A stretch of DNA of 40,091 nucleotides from a virus. This document shows, piece by piece, positions 8,088 through 16,762 of the stretch. The stretch's first letter is position 1; the number at the start of each line of letters is the position of its first letter. Location of the stretch: positions 1 to 40,091 of IMG/VR virus record IMGVR_UViG_3300037840_000197, one strand, 5' to 3'. A program made the translations under genes and the position numbers. The notes beneath the pieces were generated by a model, which was given only the letters and a program-made list of their open reading frames with translations, was not told the DNA's origin and ran no database searches.

Positions 8088-8996
8088 ATGGGATTCCTGG
8101 CAGCACTGCCCTCGATCATTGGGGGTGTCGGATCGCTCTTTGGAGGCTTGTTTGGCTCAAACCAGACGGGCAAAGCTACTCAGCAGTACGTTCAAGGGCT
8201 TCAGCAGGCGCAGCAATCGCTCGAAGGCTCGGAACAGCAGGGCCTTCAGAACTATTCGCCGTATCTTCAAGCTGGCAGCACCGCAACCCGCAGCCTGGGC
8301 GATCTCCTGGGTACACCAGGGCAAGGCTTACTCACCCCGTGGACGCAGCAGTTCACCGCGCCGACGGCTGCCGAAGCCGCAGCAACGCCTGGTTATCAGT
8401 TTCAGTTGCAGCAGGGCGAGAACGCGATGCAGAACTCGGCCGCTGGGCAAGGATCGCTCCTCACCGGGCGCACCCTCGCCGATCTCAACAACTACGCGCA
8501 AGGCACGGCCTCGGCCAATTACCAGAACACTTTCAATAATTCGCTCACCCAGTACCAGTCGGCCTACAACACGTTCTTGAACAATCAGAACAACACCTAC
8601 AGCCGATTGATGGGCATGAGTGGTGAAGGCCTGCAGGCAGCGGGCGGAGCGGGAAATCTGATCTCGAATGTCGGCGGCGACATCGCTTCGCTTTACGGAC
8701 AGAAGGGTGCAGCACAAGCGGCAGGAACGATTGGTTCGGCGAATTCCATTAATTCCATCTTCCCCGGCATTGCAAATTCCCTAAGCGGGCTTTCGCTTTC
8801 GAGTCTACTGGGCAATACAAACTCAGTTCCCAGCTATCTTGGCGCACCAACTGCGCCCGGCTCCGGATTCGGGCTGGGGGCGCTGCCGCCGGCAGGAACG
8901 GGAGGCCCAACGAGTGGGCCTTTCATGTCGGCGGGTGGCAGCGGCGGACCGCTGTTGAATCAGTGGTTGCTGAGCAACCTTAACGGGGGAGGATAG
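8088..8996 (+). CDS. Probable DNA ejection / internal virion protein 1
   Basis: The 302-aa protein begins with a Gly-rich hydrophobic segment (SIIGGVGSLFGGLFG) typical of podovirus DNA-transfer proteins, followed by Gln/Ala/Asn-rich helices with QQ and TYQN repeats and a Gly/Pro-rich tail. It resembles the short family of 'DNA transfer' proteins that sit after the head-closure genes and are ejected with the genome. The next two genes share the composition, giving a three-protein set as in P22 (gp7, gp20, gp16). The frame is clean and starts 1 bp after the preceding stop. The assignment comes from composition and place. Confidence 0.65.
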   Translation: MGFLAALPSIIGGVGSLFGGLFGSNQTGKATQQYVQGLQQAQQSLEGSEQQGLQNYSPYLQAGSTATRSLGDLLGTPGQGLLTPWTQQFTAPTAAEAAATPGYQFQLQQGENAMQNSAAGQGSLLTGRTLADLNNYAQGTASANYQNTFNNSLTQYQSAYNTFLNNQNNTYSRLMGMSGEGLQAAGGAGNLISNVGGDIASLYGQKGAAQAAGTIGSANSINSIFPGIANSLSGLSLSSLLGNTNSVPSYLGAPTAPGSGFGLGALPPAGTGGPTSGPFMSAGGSGGPLLNQWLLSNLNGGG

Positions 8997-8999
8997 CGA

Positions 9000-10421
9000 A
9001 TGTTTCAACTTCCAGCCGTCCCGAATCTCAACGTGACCCCGCCGCAGATGCCGTCTCCCCTCGATCAGTACGGGAAGATGCTGCAACTGAAGACACTGCT
9101 AGGACAGCAGGCGATGCAGCCTCTCCAGCAACAGGAAGCGCAGCAGGATATTCAGGCGAAGCAGTTAGAGAATCAGAAAGCGCAGATGTCGCTCGCTTCG
9201 CAGCAAGCACTGATAAAGGCCGTGGGCTCTGGCTTCCTCACGAAATACGTGGGCAAGGAAACTCCTGATGGTTCCGGCTTTGATGCGAACGGCGCATTTA
9301 ACGAACTTGTCACTCCGGTAGAAAAAGGCGGATTCGGGGTGATGCCGCCTGAAGCGAGCGGACTCGTGGATTCACTTTTAAAGCGCGCTCAGGGGCAGGC
9401 GGAAGTCGTCAAGACCAATGCTCAGGCGGGAGAGGCGCAGGCCACCATTCGCACCAAGGGCCTCGAGACACTTCACAGCCGTGTGGCGGGAGCAATCGAA
9501 GACCCGAAGACGATCCCCGCATTACTCAATGACCTGGTGAAGAATCCGCAACTATTCAGCGGTGTGCCACAGGACGATTTAGCCCATGTGTTCGTGGCGG
9601 CGAAAAACGGGGACATGGACGGGCTCAAAGCAGCGGGCGGAGCGCTGGATGTTGATAAGACTCTCGCCGACTTCCACAAATCGAAGGCGGAAGCAGTAAC
9701 CGCCCAGCAGAAAGTCATTCCCGATAACGGTGGCATGTCACCGGACACCGCGCAGCAGGTTCAAAAAGATGTCGCCGTCGCAACCAATCCCCAGATTCAG
9801 CAAGGTAAAGAAGCGGTCGCGGTCGCTGAAGGCAGAGCGCGCGAAGGGATACAGGTGGCGATGGAACCGCTCCGCCTGCAAATTCAACAGCAGTTCCAAA
9901 ACCAGAAAGATGCGCGCGACAAGATCGAGACCAGCACCCTCAAACCGTTCCAAGACAAGATGACCGATATCGAGATGGCGCGAACTGCCATTTCTCAGGC
10001 CTTGGATAATCCCGTCTCCGCGCGGGCGGCGATCTTCAAGATGGTCGGCGTGGCCCAGCCTACAGGATCACATCGGGTTCTACCGATGGAGTTCACGGCG
10101 TTCAAATATCCCGGCGGCATCACCGACCAGGTCAAAGAGAAATTCAACGACTTCCTCAAAGGCGAGCCGTGGACGCCAGAGATCGCGCAGGCAGCAAGCT
10201 CCTTCATCGACGGACAAGCAGGAGCCGCGCAGCGCAATCTGAATTCTGGAATTGACAACGTCAACAAACTCTATGGGACCAGCGTGGGAAGCGGATTGAA
10301 GCAGCAAGGCGCTCCGAAGGTCCTCCCGCTCAGCGCGATTCAGCAGGCAGCGAAAGATCATGGCATCTCTATTGAAGAAGCCACGCGCCAGGCACAAGCG
10401 CAGGGCTATACCGTCCAATGA
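9000..10421 (+). CDS. Probable ejection / internal virion protein 2, coiled-coil
   Basis: This 473-aa protein is strongly Gln-rich near its N-terminus (QAMQPLQQQEAQQDIQAKQL) and is predicted to form long helices there and around residues 280-320. It overlaps the following gene by ATGA. No enzyme motif is visible; in particular there is no transglycosylase signature. Long Gln/Ala helical proteins in this position are characteristic of podovirus ejection proteins that form a conduit across the cell envelope. The exact counterpart in P22 cannot be fixed. Confidence 0.65.
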   Translation: MFQLPAVPNLNVTPPQMPSPLDQYGKMLQLKTLLGQQAMQPLQQQEAQQDIQAKQLENQKAQMSLASQQALIKAVGSGFLTKYVGKETPDGSGFDANGAFNELVTPVEKGGFGVMPPEASGLVDSLLKRAQGQAEVVKTNAQAGEAQATIRTKGLETLHSRVAGAIEDPKTIPALLNDLVKNPQLFSGVPQDDLAHVFVAAKNGDMDGLKAAGGALDVDKTLADFHKSKAEAVTAQQKVIPDNGGMSPDTAQQVQKDVAVATNPQIQQGKEAVAVAEGRAREGIQVAMEPLRLQIQQQFQNQKDARDKIETSTLKPFQDKMTDIEMARTAISQALDNPVSARAAIFKMVGVAQPTGSHRVLPMEFTAFKYPGGITDQVKEKFNDFLKGEPWTPEIAQAASSFIDGQAGAAQRNLNSGIDNVNKLYGTSVGSGLKQQGAPKVLPLSAIQQAAKDHGISIEEATRQAQAQGYTVQ

Positions 10422-11620
10422 GTTCACCTACACCAATTGATTTCTCGAAGTACGCGCAACCAGGAGCGGCGCAAATTGACTTCTCGAAGTACGAGAGCGG
10501 CGCGGCAACTACCAGCGCTCCGCCTTCGGTTGCGGCTCGCGTGCGCGATAACTTCGCCTCTGGCCTCGGTGTGATGTCGGACGAAGACGCAAAGAATTTC
10601 TTTTTACATCCAGTGAGCACCGCGATCAAATCGCTCGACGCCCAGGGCGCGCTTGCTGTCAAAGCCAAGGACGCTTACGAGAAGGGCGACTACAAAGGCG
10701 CTCTGATGTACGGGCTCAACTATCTGGTGCCGTTCATCGGACAGCAAACCGCAAAAGCGGGCGAGCAAATGAGTGAAGGCGATATCGCTGGAGGATTGGC
10801 ACGCACGGCGGGCGCTGCTCTTCCAATGGTGGTAGGAAGTCCCGAAGCTCGCGCAGTTGCAAGCGATGCAGCATCCACAGTGAAGAGTGCGGTGTCATCG
10901 GCTGCATCGGCGGCCCAGCCAGTTCTAGCAAAAGTTGCGAAAGTGGCCTCGGATACTATTGATCCCGACCTCACGGGGGTCCTCTCTCCGCGGCTTGCCC
11001 ACGTACAGAAGGCGCTGGGCAAACTTTCAGATGCGCTCGAAAAATCACAGCAAGCTCATGCCGAAGCTGCCGACCTCGACGCGACGGAAGCTAACAAGCC
11101 CTATGCCGGAGAAACGGCACGAGGAAGAACTCTCGGTGGAGTCAAGCCCGTGCCACAAGTTCAAGCGCAGCCGGCAGCTCAACCCGCGCCAGTTCCGGCC
11201 GCGCCAGCTCCGCAACCTCCAGCTAGCATTCCGCTCTCCGCGCTCAATGGTCCGCGCATCGTGCCATCAGTGCAAAACATTCGGGAAAATCTTGCGCAGG
11301 CTCAAAGCGCAGAGGCAGCTCCGTCTCGCATCACTCCCGATGCGATGGAAGACCACGCCTTGCAGCAGGAGATGAATCAGGACTTACAGCGTCACGGATG
11401 GGCGGCGGATTCAGAAGCGCGAAGAGAATTTATTGCGCGGAATTCGACGGGAGTTACGAAGGGCGAATTAACCGGTGCGGTCGAAAAGCCGGTGAAGTAT
11501 ACGAAGACGCCCGGCGTCTCGTCAACCGGCAGCGGTGTGGCGGGAGACTCAGAAGATTTGCTCGATCTACTGCGACGATCAGTGGAGTCGGCGAAGAAGC
11601 AGGCGAAGGGGCAACGCTGA
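10418..11620 (+). CDS. Probable ejection / internal virion protein 3 with IDFSKY repeats
   Basis: The 400-aa protein overlaps the preceding gene by ATGA, so the two are probably translationally coupled. Its first 25 residues contain two copies of IDFSKY (PIDFSKYAQ, QIDFSKYES), a short motif I have seen at the N-termini of other phage virion proteins. The middle has an Ala/Gly-rich hydrophobic stretch (GGLARTAGAALPMVV), a long Ala/Lys/Ser helix and a Pro/Ala/Gln spacer (residues about 240-275). No catalytic motif is evident. Position after two similar proteins suggests an ejection role. Confidence 0.62.
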   Translation: MSSPTPIDFSKYAQPGAAQIDFSKYESGAATTSAPPSVAARVRDNFASGLGVMSDEDAKNFFLHPVSTAIKSLDAQGALAVKAKDAYEKGDYKGALMYGLNYLVPFIGQQTAKAGEQMSEGDIAGGLARTAGAALPMVVGSPEARAVASDAASTVKSAVSSAASAAQPVLAKVAKVASDTIDPDLTGVLSPRLAHVQKALGKLSDALEKSQQAHAEAADLDATEANKPYAGETARGRTLGGVKPVPQVQAQPAAQPAPVPAAPAPQPPASIPLSALNGPRIVPSVQNIRENLAQAQSAEAAPSRITPDAMEDHALQQEMNQDLQRHGWAADSEARREFIARNSTGVTKGELTGAVEKPVKYTKTPGVSSTGSGVAGDSEDLLDLLRRSVESAKKQAKGQR

Positions 11621-11696
11621 ACAGACCACCCCAAGGGCGATTCAGATCCGACGTTCCTTCGTAATCACGCATAACTTGTCCATCTTAATCTCTGCC

Positions 11697-12902
11697 ATGA
11701 AAAAAGCCAGCATTTTACTTGCGGTTGCACTTTTCTGCACCCTCGCCAGCTTCGCCCAGACCGTCTCCCCCTTCATGGGTCTGGGGAACGCCCAGTTCTT
11801 CGACAATAACGGCGAACCCTTGGTCGCAGGCGTCCTCTATAGCTATCAGGCGGGAACCTCGACCCAGCAGGCCACTTACACCGACTCTACGGGCCTAGTG
11901 CTGAACCCGAATCCCCTGCCCTTCGGAAGCGGAGCCCGCACCGGAATCTGGTTGCTGAGCTCGTCTTACTACAAATTTGTGCTATGCCTGCAAAACGATG
12001 GAGCGAACTGCGCGCCAGCGGATGTGCTCTTCAGCGTCGACCAGGTCCCGGGATCTCCCGCAGGCTCGGGGGGTGGTTCGGGATCCCCATTTATCTCCGC
12101 ATCGGCAAATCCGGCGACGACCGGAATCCTGCGCCTAGCTACGGCGGATTCGATCTGCTGGCGCAACGCCGCGAACTCGGCCAACCTCTGCATCTCGAAA
12201 GATTCAAATGACGTCTTGAGCTGGGCGGGGAACGCGATGAAGTTCCCCGAGCTTGGGTGCTCGAATACGACCGCAGCTTTCGACTATCTATGCGCGTCCA
12301 GTACAAATCACCGCTGGATGATGGCAAATAACGGCGGAGCCCAAGCGCAGATCGCGGCGGCGGGCGTGGACATCAACACCAGCGACCAGGTCACGCAACT
12401 GCATTTCGGTGCGACTGCTGAGCCGCTAGGAACGGCGCCGACTACGAACCAAAATCTCTGCTGGAACGGCACCAATATTGTCGGTTGCACGCCTAACCCA
12501 TTCCCGATCACCATTTACAGCACCGCTTCGGCGATCACCACATCGAGCATCGGTTCCACGCTGATGACGACCGCTCCCGTCAGCGGGGCCACCTACCGAT
12601 TGTCGGCCTACGGCACGATAAGCGTGATCGGGACTTCCTGCACCGGGACTAGCGTCGCCACGGTGGATGTGGTGTTCACGGACATCAATACAGGAAGCGC
12701 GACCTGGCTTGTTTCGACGCTCCAGCCCCAGGGTGGTTTTAACGGCAGCTTGGGACCGATGACCCCAATTGGAGTGATTGGGACGTTTCGGGCTAAAACC
12801 TCCACCAACGTCAGTTATCTAGTGAACTGGGTTCCTGGGACCGGATGTTCTCCGGGGCAAACCTATCAAATCTTCCCAGTGCTTGAACAATTGTCAAATT
12901 AG
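11697..12902 (+). CDS. Tail fibre with phage head-binding-type domain behind a signal peptide
   Basis: This 401-aa protein starts at ATG 11697 with a Sec signal peptide (MKKASILLAVALFC, cleavage likely after SFAQ near residue 23). Directly after it comes a phage receptor-binding-protein N-terminal domain: FFDNNGEPLVAGVLYSYQAG, TYTDSTG, NPNPLPFGSGARTGIWL. That is the 'FxDxxGxPLxxGxxYxYxAGTxxxxxTYxDxxG…NPxxL' pattern of tail fibres and tailspikes. The C-terminal half is Thr/Ser-rich beta structure. A leader peptide before a virion-attachment domain is unexpected. No strong ribosome-binding site is seen. It heads a run of four similar fibre-like genes. Confidence 0.8.
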   Translation: MKKASILLAVALFCTLASFAQTVSPFMGLGNAQFFDNNGEPLVAGVLYSYQAGTSTQQATYTDSTGLVLNPNPLPFGSGARTGIWLLSSSYYKFVLCLQNDGANCAPADVLFSVDQVPGSPAGSGGGSGSPFISASANPATTGILRLATADSICWRNAANSANLCISKDSNDVLSWAGNAMKFPELGCSNTTAAFDYLCASSTNHRWMMANNGGAQAQIAAAGVDINTSDQVTQLHFGATAEPLGTAPTTNQNLCWNGTNIVGCTPNPFPITIYSTASAITTSSIGSTLMTTAPVSGATYRLSAYGTISVIGTSCTGTSVATVDVVFTDINTGSATWLVSTLQPQGGFNGSLGPMTPIGVIGTFRAKTSTNVSYLVNWVPGTGCSPGQTYQIFPVLEQLSN

Positions 12903-12912
12903 CGGAACTCTC

Positions 12913-13980
12913 ATGCGTAAATTCTCGATTTGCTTCATTGTGACTCTTGCGGCATCTCTCGCTTTCGGCCAGGGTGTCTTTGTCCCGCCGCAGGTTGCGC
13001 TCAACACGGTGAACGGGATCACCAGGCCAATCGCGCAGGCGACGATCACGGTGTGCGCGGCAGGTGCGAGTGGGATTCCCTGCTCTCCAGTGCTAGTCGG
13101 AGCAATCTTCAAAGATGCGGCTCTCACTCAGCCGCTTTCGAACCCGTTTACGACGGATACCTATGGCAATTACAACTTCGCGGCCGCAGCGCTGACGACT
13201 TTCACCGTCACTGTGACCGCGCCAGGGTATGCGGGGTTCTCGTATCAGATCACCACCGGAGGCGGAAGCGGGAGCAGTGGGATCACGGGATGCGGGGGCA
13301 CTCCGAATTTTCTCGCCATTTGGACGGGCTCGACTGTCCTCTGCAATTCCCTTCTCAGCGATGACGGGACCAACTTGATCTATGCCGGGACGAATCTCGC
13401 GGTCAAGAACATAAATAACAACCTGATTGCCGTGGGTCAAAATTTGATCATGAAGGGTGCCGACGGCAGCGGAGCCACTCATGGTGGTGCTGGCGAACTT
13501 CTCGCTGGATCAGGGACCGGAACTAACAGCGGCGGTGGGCAGTTAATAATGCAGGCTGGATCGGGAACGGGAAGCGCTGCCGGTGGCGCCGTAACCCTAC
13601 AAGCCGGAAGCACCATAACTGGCAATGGGGGTTCCGTAGTCATTCAAGCTGGCGCTTCGATCTCAGGCCCTGGTCTCGCTGGGAATGTTCTGCTAGAGCC
13701 TGGTTTTTCAAGCACCACGTATGGAGGCGAAGGGACAGTCTCGATTGGAATAACTTCCGGATACGAAGGTGCAATGCCTTTTTATCTAGGGGTAGTAACT
13801 TTTGCGAATTTATTCACCCCGCCGAGCGATCCTGTCAACTTTAGTACACATGGAGCATTGCTGAACTGCACTGACTGCAAAGGTCCGCAAGACTCCGTTT
13901 CTTGGGGTAGCACCGCGGTAGGTAGCGGCACGGGAGCAGTGTTGAAGTACACCGGCTCCGCCTGGATCGTCATCGGCTAA
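12913..13980 (+). CDS. Secreted-type fibre protein, second of the run
   Basis: The 355-aa protein begins with a signal peptide (MRKFSICFIVTLAASLAFGQ, cleavage expected after the Gln). An N-terminal beta domain follows with ITRPIAQATITVCAAGASG, FKDAALTQPLSNPF and DTYGNYNF, a pattern shared with phage fibre N-domains and bacterial surface proteins. Gly/Ser-rich repeats follow (residues about 175-260: GAGELLAGSGTGTNSGGG, QLIMQAGSGTG and so on), suggesting a beta-helical or trimeric shaft. Its last 36 codons plus stop are duplicated in tandem just downstream (13993-14116). ATG 13980-proximal starts do not matter; ATG 12913 is chosen because it opens the signal peptide. Confidence 0.75.
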   Translation: MRKFSICFIVTLAASLAFGQGVFVPPQVALNTVNGITRPIAQATITVCAAGASGIPCSPVLVGAIFKDAALTQPLSNPFTTDTYGNYNFAAAALTTFTVTVTAPGYAGFSYQITTGGGSGSSGITGCGGTPNFLAIWTGSTVLCNSLLSDDGTNLIYAGTNLAVKNINNNLIAVGQNLIMKGADGSGATHGGAGELLAGSGTGTNSGGGQLIMQAGSGTGSAAGGAVTLQAGSTITGNGGSVVIQAGASISGPGLAGNVLLEPGFSSTTYGGEGTVSIGITSGYEGAMPFYLGVVTFANLFTPPSDPVNFSTHGALLNCTDCKGPQDSVSWGSTAVGSGTGAVLKYTGSAWIVIG

Positions 13981-14116
13981 AGCATTCTTCTCGACTGCAA
14001 AGGTCCGCAAGACTCCGTTTCTTGGGGTAGCACCGCGGTAGGTAGCGGCACGGGAGCAGTGTTGAAGTACACCGGCTCCGCCTGGATCGTCATCGGCTAA
14101 AGCATTCTTCTCGACT
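13873..14116 (+). repeat. Perfect tandem duplication, 120-bp period
   Basis: Bases 13873-13996 and 13993-14116 are identical (124 bp, overlapping by the tetranucleotide GACT). The first copy carries the last 36 codons and stop of the preceding fibre gene and 12 bp beyond. The second copy has the same coding frame but follows a stop and has no start, so it looks untranslated unless the stop is read through. The period of 120 is a multiple of three. Total identity implies a very recent event. Confidence 0.97.
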
Positions 14117-14141
14117 AAATCAAACCAGAGGTAATCCACCA

Positions 14142-15977
14142 ATGAAACGCACAATGACGCGGTACCTCGTCTTTCTGCTCGCTTGCTTGTCCCTCGGACC
14201 TCCGCTCTTACGTGGGCAGTCCAGCAACAGCAACGGCCCGTGGTTCATCACCAGCACCCAGACCGCCTCGATCAGCGTCGGCGCGGCTTCTACCGTCGGC
14301 ATCCAGGTCACCGGCACATGGACGGGAACCTTGCAGCCGCAAGTGGCGATTGCGGGGCAGGCCGGAGTGAACACTGCGGTTTATCCGACTGGCTCAACCA
14401 CCTCGCAAACCACCATCACCGCAAACGGGTTTTACACCATGCCGGCGGCGGGAGCGACGACATTCCTTCTCGTGGGCAATACCGTGTCCTCGGGAACGGC
14501 TGTGATTTATCTCTCGCAGAGCACGGGTACCGCGCGCGGGCCAGCGAGCGGCGGAGGCGGCGGAGCCGTTAGCTCTGTTTCCGGTACAGCAAATCAGGTC
14601 ACCGTGTCTCCAACTACGGGAGCAACGGTTGTATCACTTCCTGCTGAGGTTGATTTAGGAGTTGCGGGGACAAGTACCGGCATTCTCGGCTTGAACGGGG
14701 CCACCAGCGGTAAAGCCACGATCACCGCGCCCGCGGTCGCAGGGACAGCGACCAACCCGATCTCGATCACCAACTCCCTCCAGCTCCCAAGCGGCACGGT
14801 CTACAACTGGAATAATGACACCGGACTCTCCCGCGATTCCGCTGGGGTTGTAGACGTTGGAAACGGGACAGCGGGAAATAAATCAGGCACCATCAATGCC
14901 GCGGTGGTGAGCGCATCCAGTTCTGTTTCAACCGGAAGCTCGACCGTTGTGGCTTGCGCGGGGGCGACGGGTTGCGAAGAAGTCACGGAGGCGTCGGTTG
15001 CGTGTACGCCGACCGCGGGCAGAGATTGCAAGCGTGGTGACTCCACGGCTCACTCATTCAAATGTTCCCTGAATGGCGGCACCGAGACAGCTTGCGATCC
15101 GCTGATTACGAATGATCTCGGTGGAACCGCGGCCGCGCCCACTATTGTTTCGACGCACATCACGGGATTTACAACCAATTTTCTCCCGAAGTTCAACGCT
15201 TCGGGAAATGTGGTGCCATCGCTTTGCGACGAAGGCGTGACCACCGCGAACACGATCACCTGTACCGACACCAACGGAATCGCAGGGGTGAAGTTTACCG
15301 CCACGGGAGCGACGGCGGGATATTACGCATTCCCCCAAGGAAGCACCAGCGTAGGGGCTATCCCAGCAACGTCCATCCTTGAGCAAGCTCCCGCAGCGGT
15401 CACTTCCTACTCAATTACAAAGCCAGGAGCTGCACCAACACTGATTTCCTATAAGCGGACGGACACTTGCCCGGTCGCCACACAGGCGAACTGCACCGAA
15501 TCATTTCAGCCAGCGTCCATCGTTTTGCGCGTGACTGCGGATTTTACCGACGCATCGGCTACGACCTTGCAGGCAATCACCGGGCTCAGTTTTACCTTTC
15601 CCGCGAATCTGGCGCTGAACGCGAAGATCGATTGCGACATCCTCTACAACCAGACAGTGGGCGCTGTCTCGGATGCGTGGGGAGTTCAGGATGTCACCGT
15701 CGCACCCACGAACGTCGAAGCGACAGGATTCACTCAGACGGCGGCAACAACCTGGTCGGAGCAGCAGTTGCTAACACTTGCTACGACCACCGCCACAAAT
15801 ATTGGAACCTTCACGCCCTCGGCAATCACCACCGTTTGGCACGCCCAACTTCACAGCTTGGTGGAGCACCCCTCGAACGCTTCCACTTCAGTTTTTCAAA
15901 TCATGGTGAGCCAGAGCACGGCGGCAGATCTGATGGTGATTAAGCGCGGGTCTTCGTGCTTGGTGACCTTCCAGTGA
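14142..15977 (+). CDS. Large secreted-type tail fibre protein
   Basis: This 611-aa protein starts at ATG 14142 behind GAGGT and has a signal-like N-terminus (MKRTMTRYLVFLLACLSLGP, cleavage near LLRGQ, residue 26). The body is Thr/Ser/Gly/Ala-rich, with repeated fibre elements such as LGVAGTSTGILGLNGATSGK and ITNSLQLPSGTVYNWNNDTG, typical of long beta-structured phage fibres. The C-terminal third resembles a globular tip with Cys pairs. It overlaps the following gene by GTGA, pointing to one operon. A receptor-binding or adhesin role is inferred. The exact host target is unknown. Confidence 0.75.
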   Translation: MKRTMTRYLVFLLACLSLGPPLLRGQSSNSNGPWFITSTQTASISVGAASTVGIQVTGTWTGTLQPQVAIAGQAGVNTAVYPTGSTTSQTTITANGFYTMPAAGATTFLLVGNTVSSGTAVIYLSQSTGTARGPASGGGGGAVSSVSGTANQVTVSPTTGATVVSLPAEVDLGVAGTSTGILGLNGATSGKATITAPAVAGTATNPISITNSLQLPSGTVYNWNNDTGLSRDSAGVVDVGNGTAGNKSGTINAAVVSASSSVSTGSSTVVACAGATGCEEVTEASVACTPTAGRDCKRGDSTAHSFKCSLNGGTETACDPLITNDLGGTAAAPTIVSTHITGFTTNFLPKFNASGNVVPSLCDEGVTTANTITCTDTNGIAGVKFTATGATAGYYAFPQGSTSVGAIPATSILEQAPAAVTSYSITKPGAAPTLISYKRTDTCPVATQANCTESFQPASIVLRVTADFTDASATTLQAITGLSFTFPANLALNAKIDCDILYNQTVGAVSDAWGVQDVTVAPTNVEATGFTQTAATTWSEQQLLTLATTTATNIGTFTPSAITTVWHAQLHSLVEHPSNASTSVFQIMVSQSTAADLMVIKRGSSCLVTFQ

Positions 15978-16762
15978 GAAATCTCTTAATAGTTGTGCTT
16001 GCGCTCTGCTCGTCATCGTTCGCGCAGTTGGGCGGGAAGGCGGCGGCTGGAGGCAAGGCGACGTTTGGAGGGGGGGGCGCGGGTGTTACCCCCGATCAAA
16101 TCTCCGGCATTCAGGCGTGGTTTGCAGCGGATAGCGGCACCAGTTGCGGCGGCGCATGCTCCAATGGGAATACTCTAACTCAGTGGAATGACAAGTCCGT
16201 AAATGCCGACAATCTTGCTTCCGGGGCAAGCTGTTCCACTCTTCCGACTTTTGCAAGTTCGCAGATCAACGGCAAGCCAGCGATCAAATTCAACGGGTCT
16301 TCGCAGTGTATTCAGCTCGTGAGTTCTATCACCCTGACCACAGCTTCAACGGTGTTTGCGGTTATAGACGATGTTTCCATCGCGGCTAAAGGATCGTTCT
16401 TCAGCGGCGCATCAGGATCGCTTGTCTACTGGAGCGCGCCCACAAAAGAGCAGGGCGCGGACAATGCGGCGACGGTTTTGCTTGGGAACGGCACCGCGGC
16501 GGCGGATACGAGCTGGCATCAGATCAATGAAACCTACAACAACACAACCGTGACCTTCCGATTGGGCCGCGCGACTGATGGAAGTGCTTCCCCCTCGTCA
16601 ACTCTCACTGCCGTCAATACGATTGTCGGGGCGAATGCCAGCTCGGGACCGGGGGAATGGTTCAACGGCTATATTGCCGAACTGATTATCTACAACCGGG
16701 TTTTGAACGGAACGGAAATCGGAGAAGTGGAAGCGTACCTGAATGGCAGGTACGGCTTATAG
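15974..16762 (+). CDS. Secreted-type protein with LamG/concanavalin-like fold
   Basis: The 262-aa protein starts with GTG at 15974, which overlaps the upstream stop (GTGA). The signal peptide VRNLLIVVLALCSSSFAQ is followed by a Gly-rich linker. A jelly-roll lectin-type domain covers residues about 45-262: ISGIQAWFAADSGT near its start, then TLTQWNDKS, and the ending WFNGYIAELIIYNRVLNGTE followed by VEAYLNGRYGL. That ending is the standard LamG-like/concanavalin A-like signature. It probably binds surface sugar. The last 73 bp overlap the 3' end of the convergent acyltransferase gene. Confidence 0.8.
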   Translation: MRNLLIVVLALCSSSFAQLGGKAAAGGKATFGGGGAGVTPDQISGIQAWFAADSGTSCGGACSNGNTLTQWNDKSVNADNLASGASCSTLPTFASSQINGKPAIKFNGSSQCIQLVSSITLTTASTVFAVIDDVSIAAKGSFFSGASGSLVYWSAPTKEQGADNAATVLLGNGTAAADTSWHQINETYNNTTVTFRLGRATDGSASPSSTLTAVNTIVGANASSGPGEWFNGYIAELIIYNRVLNGTEIGEVEAYLNGRYGL

